Source: Sulfurimonas sp. (GTDB lineage: Bacteria; Campylobacterota; Campylobacteria; Campylobacterales; Sulfurimonadaceae). Taken from it: a DNA stretch of 61,973 bases. The stretch covers positions 1-61,973 of the forward strand of contig NZ_JALOAA010000010.1 of assembly GCF_023229025.1 (NCBI RefSeq), given 5' to 3'. This document shows positions 1 through 8,647 of the stretch, piece by piece. Position 1 is the first letter of the stretch, and each line of letters begins with the position of its first letter. Position numbers and translations under genes: made by a program. Below the pieces are notes generated by a model, which was not told where the DNA came from, did no database searches, and saw only the letters and a program-made list of their open reading frames with translations.

Positions 1-252
1 TGATTGGAAGAAGGCTTGTAGAATTAGCCAAAGTGCCCTTAGCTTCTTTAGCCCCTTTTGATTTACTACGCCCGTTGTGTTTAGGAAATAGACATGGCTA
101 AAGGTGCTGTGACTCTCAAAATATTTTCTATCTTGTCCACTAGCTGAGCCTATAAATATCGCTTCGTGCCCCTCCTGCACCGCTGCTTCTACCAGAGCTT
201 CTGCAATCATCAAGTGCCCGCCTGTTCCTCCTCCGGTTATGCAAAATTTCAT
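1..252 (-). CDS. murG: MurG, N-terminal part (runs off the window)
   Basis: UDP-N-acetylglucosamine transferase that converts lipid I to lipid II on the inner face of the cytoplasmic membrane. Only the first 84 codons are present; the rest lies beyond position 1. The protein begins MKFCITGGGTGGHLMIAEAL, which carries the MurG glycine-rich loop GGGTGGH at residues 7-13 that contacts the lipid substrate and diphosphate. The start ATG at 252 lies 19 bases after the ftsW stop, so the two are co-transcribed, as in division and cell-wall clusters. The truncation is due to the window edge, not a broken gene. Confidence 0.93.
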   Translation of the reverse strand, partial: MKFCITGGGTGGHLMIAEALVEAAVQEGHEAIFIGSASGQDRKYFESHSTFSHVYFLNTTGVVNQKGLKKLRALWLILQAFFQS

Positions 253-271
253 CTCTTATCCAATCCTTGCA

Positions 272-1435
272 TTATTGCATCTTCGCTTTTTTTGATGCCA
301 TCAATACCATACCTACTCCAATAGAAGCTGCTAAAATAGATGAACCCCCATAGCTTAGAAATGGAACTGAAATTCCTTTAATAGGGGTTATACCGCTAAT
401 CCCATACGCATTTACTAAAAAAGCAAATGAGAGAAGAAGTCCTACTCCAAGGCTAAAGAGGTAAACTCTTGAGTCCTTTGTACGGTTAGCTATCTTAAAA
501 ATTCTCTGAAGCATCCACATAAAGAGTACTACTACAACTAAAACTCCAAAAAAACCAAACTCCTCTGCAAGTCCTGCTAAGACAAAATCTGTGTGAATTT
601 CACTTAAAAAACCGAGCTTAAAGGTTCCGTTTGCTACTCCTACGCCAAAGAGTCCGCCGTTATGTATGGCATTTAAAGAGTGTCCTATCTGATATGGTTC
701 AACCTCGGTCGGGACTCTAAGCTGCGCGGCAATAGCATCCGGAAAAAGCTCCAATACACTATTTTGCGCAAGTGCCCACCATGATTTTATACGCAATATT
801 CTATGCTCTGCGCTTACGATAAAAAAGACAAAAAGCATCATTGTTCCAACTAAGAGAGTCAAGAAAAATCTAAAACTACTACCGGCAAACATAAGCATAA
901 ACAGAAGTGTAAGTCCAATAACTACAACCTGCCCCAAATCATTTTGTACAAAAGCTATTATAAACATAGCTCCCACAAACACTACTCCATATGGAGCGAA
1001 TCTTATATACTCCTCTTTTACGCCCATACCGTCATGATGACCAAGCTTTCTTGAGAAACTCCATGCCAAAAAATATACAAATCCAATCTTAAAAAACTCA
1101 ACCGGAGCAAAGGAGAATCCAAAAACCTTTATCCATCTTTTTGCTCCTCCTACAGCTGAGACTAGATACTCCGGTAAAAAAGGCATAGCTATCATCAAGA
1201 GTGTTGAGCCAATAAAAAGCGTAAACCCGATAGGAGTCAGATGTTTATCAGGATCTCCTTGAGCTAAAATCCAAATAACAAGTATACTAAAGAGACCAAA
1301 TATTGCCTGACGTAGCGCAAAATGGAACTCATTTACACCAAAAAGTATGGTTGTATAAACCGACAATGTATATGCAAGAATGATACTTATGCCGATAAGT
1401 GTCGACACAAGGGTAAAGAGTTTTCTATCTGCCAT
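272..1435 (-). CDS. ftsW: FtsW, SEDS-family septal peptidoglycan glycosyltransferase
   Basis: Multi-pass inner membrane protein of 387 residues that polymerises lipid II into septal glycan with its partner class B PBP. About ten hydrophobic segments are visible. SEDS signatures are the GGAKRW motif at 96-101 followed by FAPVEFFK, the invariant Asp166 in QNDLGQ (the presumed catalytic base), a SEIHTDF segment matching the FLPEIHTDFI region, and PFLSYGGSS near the C terminus. FtsW and RodA are close paralogues; the position directly before murG favours FtsW. It follows a small membrane-anchored protein with a 6-base gap and is probably transcribed with it. Confidence 0.9.
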   Translation of the reverse strand: MADRKLFTLVSTLIGISIILAYTLSVYTTILFGVNEFHFALRQAIFGLFSILVIWILAQGDPDKHLTPIGFTLFIGSTLLMIAMPFLPEYLVSAVGGAKRWIKVFGFSFAPVEFFKIGFVYFLAWSFSRKLGHHDGMGVKEEYIRFAPYGVVFVGAMFIIAFVQNDLGQVVVIGLTLLFMLMFAGSSFRFFLTLLVGTMMLFVFFIVSAEHRILRIKSWWALAQNSVLELFPDAIAAQLRVPTEVEPYQIGHSLNAIHNGGLFGVGVANGTFKLGFLSEIHTDFVLAGLAEEFGFFGVLVVVVLFMWMLQRIFKIANRTKDSRVYLFSLGVGLLLSFAFLVNAYGISGITPIKGISVPFLSYGGSSILAASIGVGMVLMASKKAKMQ

Positions 1436-1441
1436 AAAGAG

Positions 1442-1960
1442 CTACTTTATTTTGTTGATTTTAAGAACAAACTCAACTTCTGCTTTAGATATATGAAGCT
1501 CTTTTGAAATAGTCTCTAAGGATACTCCCTGTTTATAAAGAGAGATGATTTTTTCATCATCATTTCCGTGAATTGAGGCAGGAATAGATATCTGTTTTAC
1601 TCCGCTCTCTAATGAGGATATTCTTGAATTTACGTGCTCATCTATCATCAAAACGCTCTCTTCAAGCCTTTTTAAACTAAGAGATATCGGTTTGACCATA
1701 TCATAAACAGTTCTCTCAACCTCTTGGTAAATCTCATCATCACTCATGCGATTTGTATTTTTTTTAATCCCTGCTTGCGTATCTCCGAGCTGTTTTTTAA
1801 GATAAAAAATCTCTCTGTTTAACTCCTCGGCAACCGTTGCTACCGAGCGAATATTTTTATTGTACTCTGAATCTTTTGTAAAAACATAGTAGATAAGGTA
1901 CAAAATCATAGCTGCCATGGCAACTACTAAATATTCGACGTTTATCACTTCTAGATTCAT
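1442..1960 (-). CDS. Membrane-anchored coiled-coil protein with C-terminal HTH-like segment
   Basis: 172 residues, function unknown; it resembles the DUF6115-type proteins of Campylobacterota. One N-terminal transmembrane helix (about 9-27) is followed by a long charged, probably coiled-coil region (about 35-125) and a C-terminal stretch, IISLYKQGVSLETISKELHI, that has the pattern of a helix-turn-helix. The start overlaps the end of the preceding gene by 4 bases (ATGA), so translation is likely coupled. Its place between mqnP and ftsW suggests an envelope or division-related role, but this is context only. Confidence 0.7.
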   Translation of the reverse strand: MNLEVINVEYLVVAMAAMILYLIYYVFTKDSEYNKNIRSVATVAEELNREIFYLKKQLGDTQAGIKKNTNRMSDDEIYQEVERTVYDMVKPISLSLKRLEESVLMIDEHVNSRISSLESGVKQISIPASIHGNDDEKIISLYKQGVSLETISKELHISKAEVEFVLKINKIK

Positions 1961-2478
1961 TTTTTGCTCTCTTTTGCTTCACGTATAAGAACTCTCTCAC
2001 GTGCAGTAAGATATGCGCCCCACTCTTTCTCATCACGTTCATGTATTTTTGTTATTTTTGCCAGAGACTCATCAAGGGCTGTAAAAAATATCCCTACATC
2101 TCTTCTTGGATGAACAGGCATATCAACCCTTCCGTAATATTCTGTACCCGCCTTTAAGAGCTTCTCCTCTAGTTTAAAATGCTCAAAACCTATAGACTCA
2201 ATGGCAACTTTATGTGTTAGGGATACTCTCTTTGGCTCTTCATTTTTCAAAAATCTCTCTAAAGCGTCTATCTTCTTATGCAACTCAACCATAAGATTAA
2301 GTAAAACAGGATCGGTGTCGCTTGTATCGCCTTTGGCACGCGCTAGCTTTAACCACTGATTTATAGGGTCATCATCACTCTCGCTTAGCTGTTGATACTC
2401 TCTTATATATGCCTCTTCATCCGTCTGTAGTTCACTAAAGGCTATATCAATAGGTGCTTTTACTAATCTTACGCTCAT
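1957..2478 (-). CDS. Conserved hypothetical protein, 173 residues
   Basis: Soluble acidic protein with no signal peptide or membrane segment. I do not recognise the family with certainty. The first two thirds look helical and charged. The last third (from about residue 110, YYGRVDMPVHPRRDVGIFF) contains a short beta-like stretch faintly reminiscent of PilZ domains, but the RxxxR signature of c-di-GMP-binding PilZ is not clear. It overlaps mqnP by 4 bases upstream and the next gene by 4 bases downstream, so all three appear translationally coupled. A comparable pair of small unknown genes beside a ubiA-like gene is found in other Campylobacterota. Confidence 0.65.
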   Translation of the reverse strand: MSVRLVKAPIDIAFSELQTDEEAYIREYQQLSESDDDPINQWLKLARAKGDTSDTDPVLLNLMVELHKKIDALERFLKNEEPKRVSLTHKVAIESIGFEHFKLEEKLLKAGTEYYGRVDMPVHPRRDVGIFFTALDESLAKITKIHERDEKEWGAYLTARERVLIREAKESKK

Positions 2479-3335
2479 AATAAAACCTTATCTAAAATAA
2501 TTAAGATGAAAAAAACAATTCCAAGATAACCGTTGACTGTAAAAAAAGCACGATCTATTTTTGTAAAATCTTTTCTAACTAGATAGTGCTCATAACTAAG
2601 CAAAACAGCACTAAATAGTACTGCACTATATGCAAATGTATTAAGCTCTGCGACCCATACAAAGAGTGCCCAAAATATTATAGTTAGCACATGAAAAAGT
2701 GCAGATAAGAGCAGAGTTGCCTCTGCACCGTATTTTGAAGGGATAGAGTGCAAACCTCTCTCTTTATCAAACTCCATATCCTGCAAGGAGTATAGCAGAT
2801 CAAAGCCTGCAACCCAAAACACAACTCCCATACTAAGCAAAACAGACCATGAAGTTATCTCGCCACTCACAGCTACAACTCCCGCTATAGGAGCAAGACC
2901 AAGCGAGAGTCCTAAAACTACATGCGCCAAGGATGAGAATCTTTTAAAATATGAGTAGCTTCCCAATATAAAAAGGATAGGAAAACTTAGAGCAAATGCT
3001 AGCGGATTTATCATATATGCAACCGCTACAAATACAAAGGCATTAACTAGAGTAAAAATCATAATGCTTGCAGCATCCAATCTTCCATCAACATTTGGTC
3101 TTGATTGTGTTCTTGGGTTTAGCGCATCTATCTCTCTGTCGGCAAATCTATTTAACCCCATTGCAAAATTTCTGGCACTTAATGCAGCAAAAACCCCTAA
3201 AATAAGCAACATGAACCCAAACCAGCCATCAGCCGCTACTACCATTGCAATAAAGATAAACGGCAACGAAAAGATTGAGTGTTCAAACATAACGAGTTCA
3301 TTAAAGTCTCTAAGTTTGCTTATATACTGCTTCAA
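2475..3335 (-). CDS. mqnP: UbiA-family polyprenyltransferase (MqnP-like)
   Basis: 286-residue integral membrane prenyltransferase with about eight to nine hydrophobic helices. Both Asp-rich motifs of the UbiA family are intact: N62-x3-D66-x3-D70 and D186-x3-D190, which bind the Mg2+-diphosphate of the prenyl donor. Campylobacterota make menaquinone by the futalosine pathway and lack ubiquinone, so the likely role is MqnP, the prenylation step of that pathway, rather than UbiA of ubiquinone synthesis; MenA-like activity cannot be excluded from sequence. It is the first gene of the minus-strand cluster leading to ftsW and murG and is divergent from miaA. Confidence 0.82.
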   Translation of the reverse strand: MKQYISKLRDFNELVMFEHSIFSLPFIFIAMVVAADGWFGFMLLILGVFAALSARNFAMGLNRFADREIDALNPRTQSRPNVDGRLDAASIMIFTLVNAFVFVAVAYMINPLAFALSFPILFILGSYSYFKRFSSLAHVVLGLSLGLAPIAGVVAVSGEITSWSVLLSMGVVFWVAGFDLLYSLQDMEFDKERGLHSIPSKYGAEATLLLSALFHVLTIIFWALFVWVAELNTFAYSAVLFSAVLLSYEHYLVRKDFTKIDRAFFTVNGYLGIVFFILIILDKVLL

Positions 3336-3385
3336 ATTTTACCTTGGCGCTTTTTTGTTTTATTTTACCCAAAGTTGATTTAAAA

Positions 3386-3394
3386 TGATATAAT
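3386..3394 (+). promoter_or_regulatory. Extended -10 promoter of miaA, leaderless spacing
   Basis: TGATATAAT, an extended -10 element whose last T lies only 6 bases before the ATG at 3401. Transcription starting about 7 bases downstream would begin at the start codon itself, giving a leaderless mRNA. No Shine-Dalgarno sequence is visible before the ATG (TTTTGCC), which fits. Confidence 0.6.
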
Positions 3395-3400
3395 TTTGCC

Positions 3401-4303
3401 ATGATTCAGCTCGCAATTATAGGTCCTACTGCATCGGGAAAAAGTGATTTGGCAATTAAAATCGCAAAAAAAATAGATGCTTACATCCTCTCAATCGACT
3501 CACTTAGTATATACAAAGAGATTGACATAGTCTCTGCTAAACCATCAAAAGAGGAACTAGAGGAGGTAAGGCATTTTGGCATAAACCTTCTAAACCCTGA
3601 TGAATATTTTAGTGTTGAGATTTTTATAAACCTCTACAAAGAGGTAGTTACTGCATGTAAAAGAGATAAAAAAAATCTTATCATTGTCGGCGGTACATCA
3701 TTTTATCTAAAATCACTCCTACAAGGATTATCAGATATCCCAAAAATTACACAAGAGTTGTCTCTGCATGTAAAAGCAAAACTAAAAAATCTGCAAAACT
3801 GCTATGAGTTTTTATCATCTCTTGATAAAGAGTATATGAAAAGTATATCTCCAAATGACAGCTATAGAATCGAAAAAGCACTTCTTATTTATGAGGCTTC
3901 AAAACTAACTCCAAGTGAGTGGTTTAAACAAAACCCAAAAAAGCCGGTTATAGAAAATCTGCCGATATTTAACATTGATGTCGGTAGAGATATTTTAAGA
4001 GATAGAATTAAAAAACGCACCCAAAAGATGCTGGCGTCAGGTCTTATCGATGAAGTATGTCGTCTAGAGCAGCGCTACAGAAGACTTCCGCACTCTATGG
4101 GTTCTATAGGCATTATCGAGGTTTTGGAGTATCTAGACGGCAGAGTGACGATTGAGCAGATGATAGAGAACATCTCAACACACACAGCGCAGCTTGCAAA
4201 AAGACAACAGACTTTTAACCGTACTCAGTTTGAGAGTGTAGTAAGTGCTCCGCTTGAGGAGTTAGAAGATATTATATTATCTTCTATACATTCTCAAAAG
4301 TGA
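3401..4303 (+). CDS. miaA: tRNA dimethylallyltransferase MiaA
   Basis: Transfers a dimethylallyl group to N6 of adenosine 37 in tRNAs reading UNN codons. The 300-residue protein has the family P-loop GPTASGKS at 8-15 and the following SIDSLSIYKEIDIVSAKPS region in which the substrate-binding Asp and the nucleotide-flipping residues lie. Length matches the family. It lies alone on the plus strand; its stop at 4303 abuts the stop of the convergent PAS-GGDEF gene with no spacer. The -10 element is so close to the ATG that the message may be leaderless. Confidence 0.92.
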   Translation: MIQLAIIGPTASGKSDLAIKIAKKIDAYILSIDSLSIYKEIDIVSAKPSKEELEEVRHFGINLLNPDEYFSVEIFINLYKEVVTACKRDKKNLIIVGGTSFYLKSLLQGLSDIPKITQELSLHVKAKLKNLQNCYEFLSSLDKEYMKSISPNDSYRIEKALLIYEASKLTPSEWFKQNPKKPVIENLPIFNIDVGRDILRDRIKKRTQKMLASGLIDEVCRLEQRYRRLPHSMGSIGIIEVLEYLDGRVTIEQMIENISTHTAQLAKRQQTFNRTQFESVVSAPLEELEDIILSSIHSQK

Positions 4304-5167
4304 TCATATTTTTCCATTTTCTTTGCTCTTATATAGTGCCGAATCAGCAATATTCAATAGCTCACTAACTACAATATCTGTCTGTCTATTAAAAGTATAT
4401 TTTAAAATATTAGAAACAGAATGTATTACCTCGTCACCTTTTATATGACCATAATTATCGTTATACAATTTAAAACTATCTATGTCACATATACCTAATG
4501 TGAAACTTGTGCCACCCCTCAATGCTCTATCGCATTCAATCTGCAAATTATCATCGAAATACCTTCTGTTATATAAGCCACTTAGTCCATCTGTAGTAGC
4601 AAGCTTGTCTAGTTCAATATTTCTTTGATTTAACTCTTGCAGTATAGAAACCTCAGTAGTAATATCTTTAAATACGACTACCACTCCATTATTTTCAAAA
4701 GGGGAAATATTAAGGCTAAGATGCATTGAAGTTCCATTTTTCTTAATAATTTGCTCTTTTACAACTCTCTTTTTTTTGTCTTTTATAGTCTTAAATATCG
4801 AGCATTCCTCTTTTGTGTGCGTGTCGTTTTTTAATATGCCATCATAAAATATAGCTTCAATGCTATTGTTTAAAATCTCATGTTTTAAAACACCTAATAT
4901 TTCAAGAGCACTCTCATTTATGGATAAGAAGCGTCCATTATTATCAACAGTACAAGCACCATAACCTACCGCATCTAGCATTAAATTGTTTTGCAACTGA
5001 TAGTCAAATCTATTTTTACAACAATCACTGTAAAACTTAACTCTCTTTAACAAATATAAAATTAAAATAATCAACAAAACTAAAATTGTATCAATAATCT
5101 TCACTTTAATTCCATATATTAATTTACTATATATATCAATATTATATACAGTATTGTTATATGTCAT
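4304..5167 (-). CDS. Membrane PAS protein with a GGDEF domain lacking its core
   Basis: 287 residues: one transmembrane helix (about 25-40), a PAS sensor domain (about 60-175), then the beginning of a GGDEF domain from LATTDGLSGLYNRRYF (189-204) through the metal-site Asp228 in CDIDSFK and the inhibitory-site pattern RQTD (261-264). The sequence then jumps directly to the last helix of the domain, LLNIADSALYKSKENG. About 60 residues are missing in frame, including the GGDEF active-site loop itself. Compared with the intact cyclase at 32911-34599 the jump falls right after the I-site. It should not make c-di-GMP; it could be a decaying gene or a retained sensor. The start codon is uncertain, with no clear ribosome binding site. 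Confidence 0.75.
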   Translation of the reverse strand: MTYNNTVYNIDIYSKLIYGIKVKIIDTILVLLIILILYLLKRVKFYSDCCKNRFDYQLQNNLMLDAVGYGACTVDNNGRFLSINESALEILGVLKHEILNNSIEAIFYDGILKNDTHTKEECSIFKTIKDKKKRVVKEQIIKKNGTSMHLSLNISPFENNGVVVVFKDITTEVSILQELNQRNIELDKLATTDGLSGLYNRRYFDDNLQIECDRALRGGTSFTLGICDIDSFKLYNDNYGHIKGDEVIHSVSNILKYTFNRQTDIVVSELLNIADSALYKSKENGKI

Positions 5168-5220
5168 TATATATTGATAAACTTAAATTACAATACATAG
5201 CTTTTAATAAAGTGATTTTT

Positions 5221-5484
5221 ATGAAAAATTTATCTGCAGTAAATGAGCAAGAATTAAAAAAATTTTACGCAATAGTATCTAGCAATGTCAAAAAAATAAG
5301 AAAACAAAAAAATAAACCGCAGCTAGATTTAGTATTAGAGATGGGATTAAAATCAACATCTTTTTTTAGTAAATGTGAAAATGTCAAAGATAATCACCAT
5401 TTCAATCTGGAGCATATATACAAAATAGCAGTTGCTCTAAATGTTGATATTTCAGAGTTTTTTGAGGGAGTTAATACTATCTAA
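5221..5484 (+). CDS. Small XRE-type DNA-binding regulator
   Basis: 87 residues from the ATG at 5221. A helix-turn-helix of the Cro/CI type spans roughly residues 18-80: VSSNVKKIRKQKNKPQLDL starts helix 1, and the end IYKIAVALNVDISEFFEG is the typical final helix of XRE domains. An in-frame ATG at 5161 would add 20 residues but would overlap the start of the divergent PAS gene, so 5221 is preferred; neither has a strong ribosome binding site. The 3' end overlaps the end of the convergent Sir2 gene by 33 bases. Targets are unknown; it could control the divergent sensor gene. Confidence 0.7.
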   Translation: MKNLSAVNEQELKKFYAIVSSNVKKIRKQKNKPQLDLVLEMGLKSTSFFSKCENVKDNHHFNLEHIYKIAVALNVDISEFFEGVNTI

Positions 5485-6186
5485 AAAACTCTCTATCTCC
5501 TCAGCTATCTCATCAACAGCCTCGGTCGCTTTTTTGTAGAGCACTTTTGAAAAGTAGGCGTCGTTTATGGCACTGCTTGGCTCATAGTTGTTTAAAATCG
5601 ACCTAGTTGCAAACTGCGCCATCGTATTTACGCCTATGACATTACCGCTTGTGCCGATTACGACTAACAGTTCACAATCTTGAACATGTCTGCCCAGCTC
5701 CTCGTACTTGGGTGCCTGCTCGCCGAAAAAGACGATGTTTGGTCTAAGTTTTGAGCCACATGACGGACATCCTCCACCGTTAAACTCTCTTTGCTTTGTG
5801 TACCCTATGTCAAAGATTTGCTCACAATATGGGTCTTGACATCTAATCTCTCTTAAAAAACCGTGAAGATGTATGATATCACTGCTCTTTAGCCCAGCTT
5901 TTTCAAAAAGATTATCTACATTTTGTGTAATTACAACTATATCTCTGCCGTATCGCCTCTTCAGGTCGGCTATGACTTTATGGGCATAGTTAGGCTCTTT
6001 ACTCTCTAGTTCAGCTCTTCTTTTGTCGTAAAACTCTATGGTAAGCTCTTCATGCTTTTGCATACTGTCGTAGTTACACACTACGCTCACGTCGTACTCT
6101 TCCCAAAGCCCACCGCTATCTCTAAATGTGCTTATGCCAGACTCCGCACTAATCCCCGCACCGCTTAAAATCAAAACTTTTGCCAT
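5452..6186 (-). CDS. cobB: Sir2-family NAD-dependent protein deacylase
   Basis: Removes acyl groups from lysine using NAD, giving nicotinamide and O-acyl-ADP-ribose. The 244-residue protein shows the NAD-binding GAGISAESGISTFRD (9-23), TQNVDNL (87-93), the catalytic His108 in HLHG, and a zinc site of C-x4-C (CQDPYC) plus CPSC. The pair Tyr53 and Arg56 (YxxR), characteristic of class III sirtuins, predicts desuccinylase or demalonylase activity besides deacetylation; this rests on the family rule. It stands alone on the minus strand between the XRE gene and pflA. Confidence 0.9.
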   Translation of the reverse strand: MAKVLILSGAGISAESGISTFRDSGGLWEEYDVSVVCNYDSMQKHEELTIEFYDKRRAELESKEPNYAHKVIADLKRRYGRDIVVITQNVDNLFEKAGLKSSDIIHLHGFLREIRCQDPYCEQIFDIGYTKQREFNGGGCPSCGSKLRPNIVFFGEQAPKYEELGRHVQDCELLVVIGTSGNVIGVNTMAQFATRSILNNYEPSSAINDAYFSKVLYKKATEAVDEIAEEIESFLDSINSLKKL

Positions 6187-6215
6187 CTATCTCTCCTAAG
6201 ACAAAGCTACTGAGT

Positions 6216-8576
6216 TTAAAGAGTTTTTGCACTCTTTGCCAACTCTGCCCATGCCGAATTTGGTTCGGTATCTATCGCTTCTTGATACGCTTTTTGTGAC
6301 TCCTCGTCTCTCCATAGCTTCTCTAACACGCTTCCTAGAAGATACTTCTGCCTTGCTCTATCGTTTTTATTTAGCTCTACTGCTTCTAAGGACTCAATAA
6401 CCTCTAAGGCTTTACTATAGTTCTCTTTATCAATATATGCCTGATACAACGCAAACTCAACAAACGGGCTCTGTGCATATGAGCCTGAGTTCTTCTGTAT
6501 AGCCATTATCTTCTCGCCGTACTCTATGACCATATTGCTATCTTTTATGTCACTTCCAACCGCCATAACTGCAACATACCTCTCTATATCTATGTAATCC
6601 TCTTTGTATTCTTGCACAAGTCTAGTTATGGATTCAATCATCTTTTGTTGATTTTCAAGTCTATGGTAGGTATCAAAGATGACTCTATATATATCTTTGT
6701 ATTTAGAGTTTTTATCATCTTTTATAAGTGATACGAGCTCCTTGGAAGCCTCTATAACATTTGAGTAGTTTCCTGTAGCAAAATCAACTTTTATATATCT
6801 ATATAGCCACTTCTTTCTCTCATTTATGTTTTTTGATTTGAGGTTTTTCTCAGCCATCTTTTTAGCCAACTCAAAGTCTGCACCCTTCATAGCGCACTCA
6901 TAGACTCCGTCATCCCACTCGTCGGATAACTCTACTTTATAGCGCGAGGAGATAACAAGCACACTGTTGCACTCTTTTATTTCAAGTGCTTGTTTCATAG
7001 CTCCAATGGCTGCTTGAGTGATTAGCTCTGCAACATCTTGATACTCTTGAGGATTTAACTCTAAAAGTTCGCTCTCCATAGCAAGTGCTTCTGAGAATCT
7101 CTCATTTTGCATAAGAAGCTTCGCCTTCTCATATATCGCTTTGTTGCCGATGCTATCTCCATAATACTCATCTATGAGCTTATTATAGGTAGAGAGTTTA
7201 ACGGAAGTGTTCTCATCATTTACATCAAAAAAGAGCCCATCTTTTGCAATCTGAACCTCTTGTGAATACATGCCGTCTCCAAAGAGTTCAATGTACTTAT
7301 TAAGAGCAGCTAGAGCCTCTTTTTTATTATCTGTTTTACTTAGCCAGATTCCTATATTTCTAGAGAGCTCTTCATACCCATCCTCTACCGGCTCCATTCT
7401 CTCAAATAAAGCTTTTGCGATAGCTGCAGCTTGAGCAAACTCTCCGTTATCTGCTAAATCATACATCATATCCATTGATTTGTAGATGCCGATATTATAG
7501 AAATACTCCGGCTTTGCTTTTACTATTTTATCTATATGCAAAGCCGCCTCTTTTGGACTTGAATTATAGATATAATTTTGTGCCAACTTAAATGCAGCTT
7601 CTGCCGCAACATCTATATCGTCACTATTAGATAGCACTTTCTCATACAGAGTTCTAGCCCTTGACGTACTTCCTGAGAGCTCTAAAGACTCAGCCAAGTA
7701 TATATATCCCCAATATGCATGAGCAGAGTTTGGGTGCTCACTAAATAGCCTATCAAAGAAATAATCAGCATCACTGCTCATACCTAATTTAGTATATGAT
7801 TTTGCAATAAGAGAGAGTACCTCGGCAATATTCTCATCCGAGGAGTAATTTCTTAAGTACTCCTTTGCAACCTCGATAAGATTCTCATTCTCATCTAGTT
7901 TTGAGTAAACCCTGATTTTATAAAAGAGTAGTTCGGCTCTAAAAAGTGAGTTTGGATACTCTTTCATAATATCATTTATTAAATCAAGCGTAAAATCATA
8001 ATTTTTCTCTTCATAATAGTTTTTGATTTTTATATATTCGGTTACATCTGCAACTTTTTTAATATATACAGGATTACCTTTTATATCTAAACTGCCAACA
8101 TGCGGCAACATATCTTCTTGGTACGTAAAGGGGAAGTTTATGGCGTACTCTGTCTCTTCATACCCTTGGATATATGGTATCTCATCGGTGTAACCCACTA
8201 TCATCCAATGGTTTGAGAGTTTAACATCTGAGCTAAATGTCGTATCTTCTTTGGTTAAATCAAATACAATAGCAAAGAGTTTCATTTTAAAATGTGGCTT
8301 AATAACTAAGAAAAAGGTCTCTTTTTTTGTCTGAGTATCTATCTCAAAAAAACTATTTTGTAGCTTTTGTAGCTTTTGTGAGGGGGATTTAGAAAATGCA
8401 CAAACTATCTTAGAGACCTCTTTAAAGTCATCTTTAAACTCTTGACATAAAAACTTATTTGCATCTTTTATATGAAGTGTAGAGTATGGTTTATGATTCT
8501 CTTTTGCGCCTTGAAGAGATATTTCAAGGGCAAAAACATTGAGTGATAAAAAAAGAAGAAGTATTATCTTTAACAA
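6216..8576 (-). CDS. pflA: PflA-like TPR protein of the flagellar motor disk
   Basis: 786-residue periplasmic protein with a signal peptide (residues 1-16, cleavage after NVFA), a beta-rich N-terminal part to about residue 170, and then a long series of tetratricopeptide-like helical repeats to the C terminus. In Campylobacter jejuni the paralysed-flagellum protein PflA has almost the same length and architecture and lies immediately downstream of nuoN, exactly as here. PflA is a component of the medial disk that, with PflB, recruits stators in the wide epsilonproteobacterial motor. Identification rests on synteny, size and domain layout rather than on a short diagnostic motif. Confidence 0.75.
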   Translation of the reverse strand: MLKIILLLFLSLNVFALEISLQGAKENHKPYSTLHIKDANKFLCQEFKDDFKEVSKIVCAFSKSPSQKLQKLQNSFFEIDTQTKKETFFLVIKPHFKMKLFAIVFDLTKEDTTFSSDVKLSNHWMIVGYTDEIPYIQGYEETEYAINFPFTYQEDMLPHVGSLDIKGNPVYIKKVADVTEYIKIKNYYEEKNYDFTLDLINDIMKEYPNSLFRAELLFYKIRVYSKLDENENLIEVAKEYLRNYSSDENIAEVLSLIAKSYTKLGMSSDADYFFDRLFSEHPNSAHAYWGYIYLAESLELSGSTSRARTLYEKVLSNSDDIDVAAEAAFKLAQNYIYNSSPKEAALHIDKIVKAKPEYFYNIGIYKSMDMMYDLADNGEFAQAAAIAKALFERMEPVEDGYEELSRNIGIWLSKTDNKKEALAALNKYIELFGDGMYSQEVQIAKDGLFFDVNDENTSVKLSTYNKLIDEYYGDSIGNKAIYEKAKLLMQNERFSEALAMESELLELNPQEYQDVAELITQAAIGAMKQALEIKECNSVLVISSRYKVELSDEWDDGVYECAMKGADFELAKKMAEKNLKSKNINERKKWLYRYIKVDFATGNYSNVIEASKELVSLIKDDKNSKYKDIYRVIFDTYHRLENQQKMIESITRLVQEYKEDYIDIERYVAVMAVGSDIKDSNMVIEYGEKIMAIQKNSGSYAQSPFVEFALYQAYIDKENYSKALEVIESLEAVELNKNDRARQKYLLGSVLEKLWRDEESQKAYQEAIDTEPNSAWAELAKSAKTL

Positions 8577-8613
8577 ATTAAATACCCCTATTTTCTAATA
8601 TTATGCACCAAAA

Positions 8614-8631
8614 CGAAAAACAGGTTTTTCG
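8614..8631 (-). terminator. Hairpin between nuoN and pflA
   Basis: Perfect 7-bp stem CGAAAAA/TTTTTCG with a 4-base loop, followed on the minus strand by TTTT. It lies 17 bases after the nuoN stop and could partly terminate the nuo transcript. A possible -10 (TGCATAATA) for pflA follows on the minus strand, so pflA may have its own promoter. Confidence 0.45.
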
Positions 8632-8647
8632 AGATTTACAAGGTAGT

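Noticed and set aside
5161..5220. Longer start for the XRE gene at 5161
   Set aside because: It would overlap the divergent gene start, adds a non-domain segment and has no ribosome binding site; 5221 fits the domain better.
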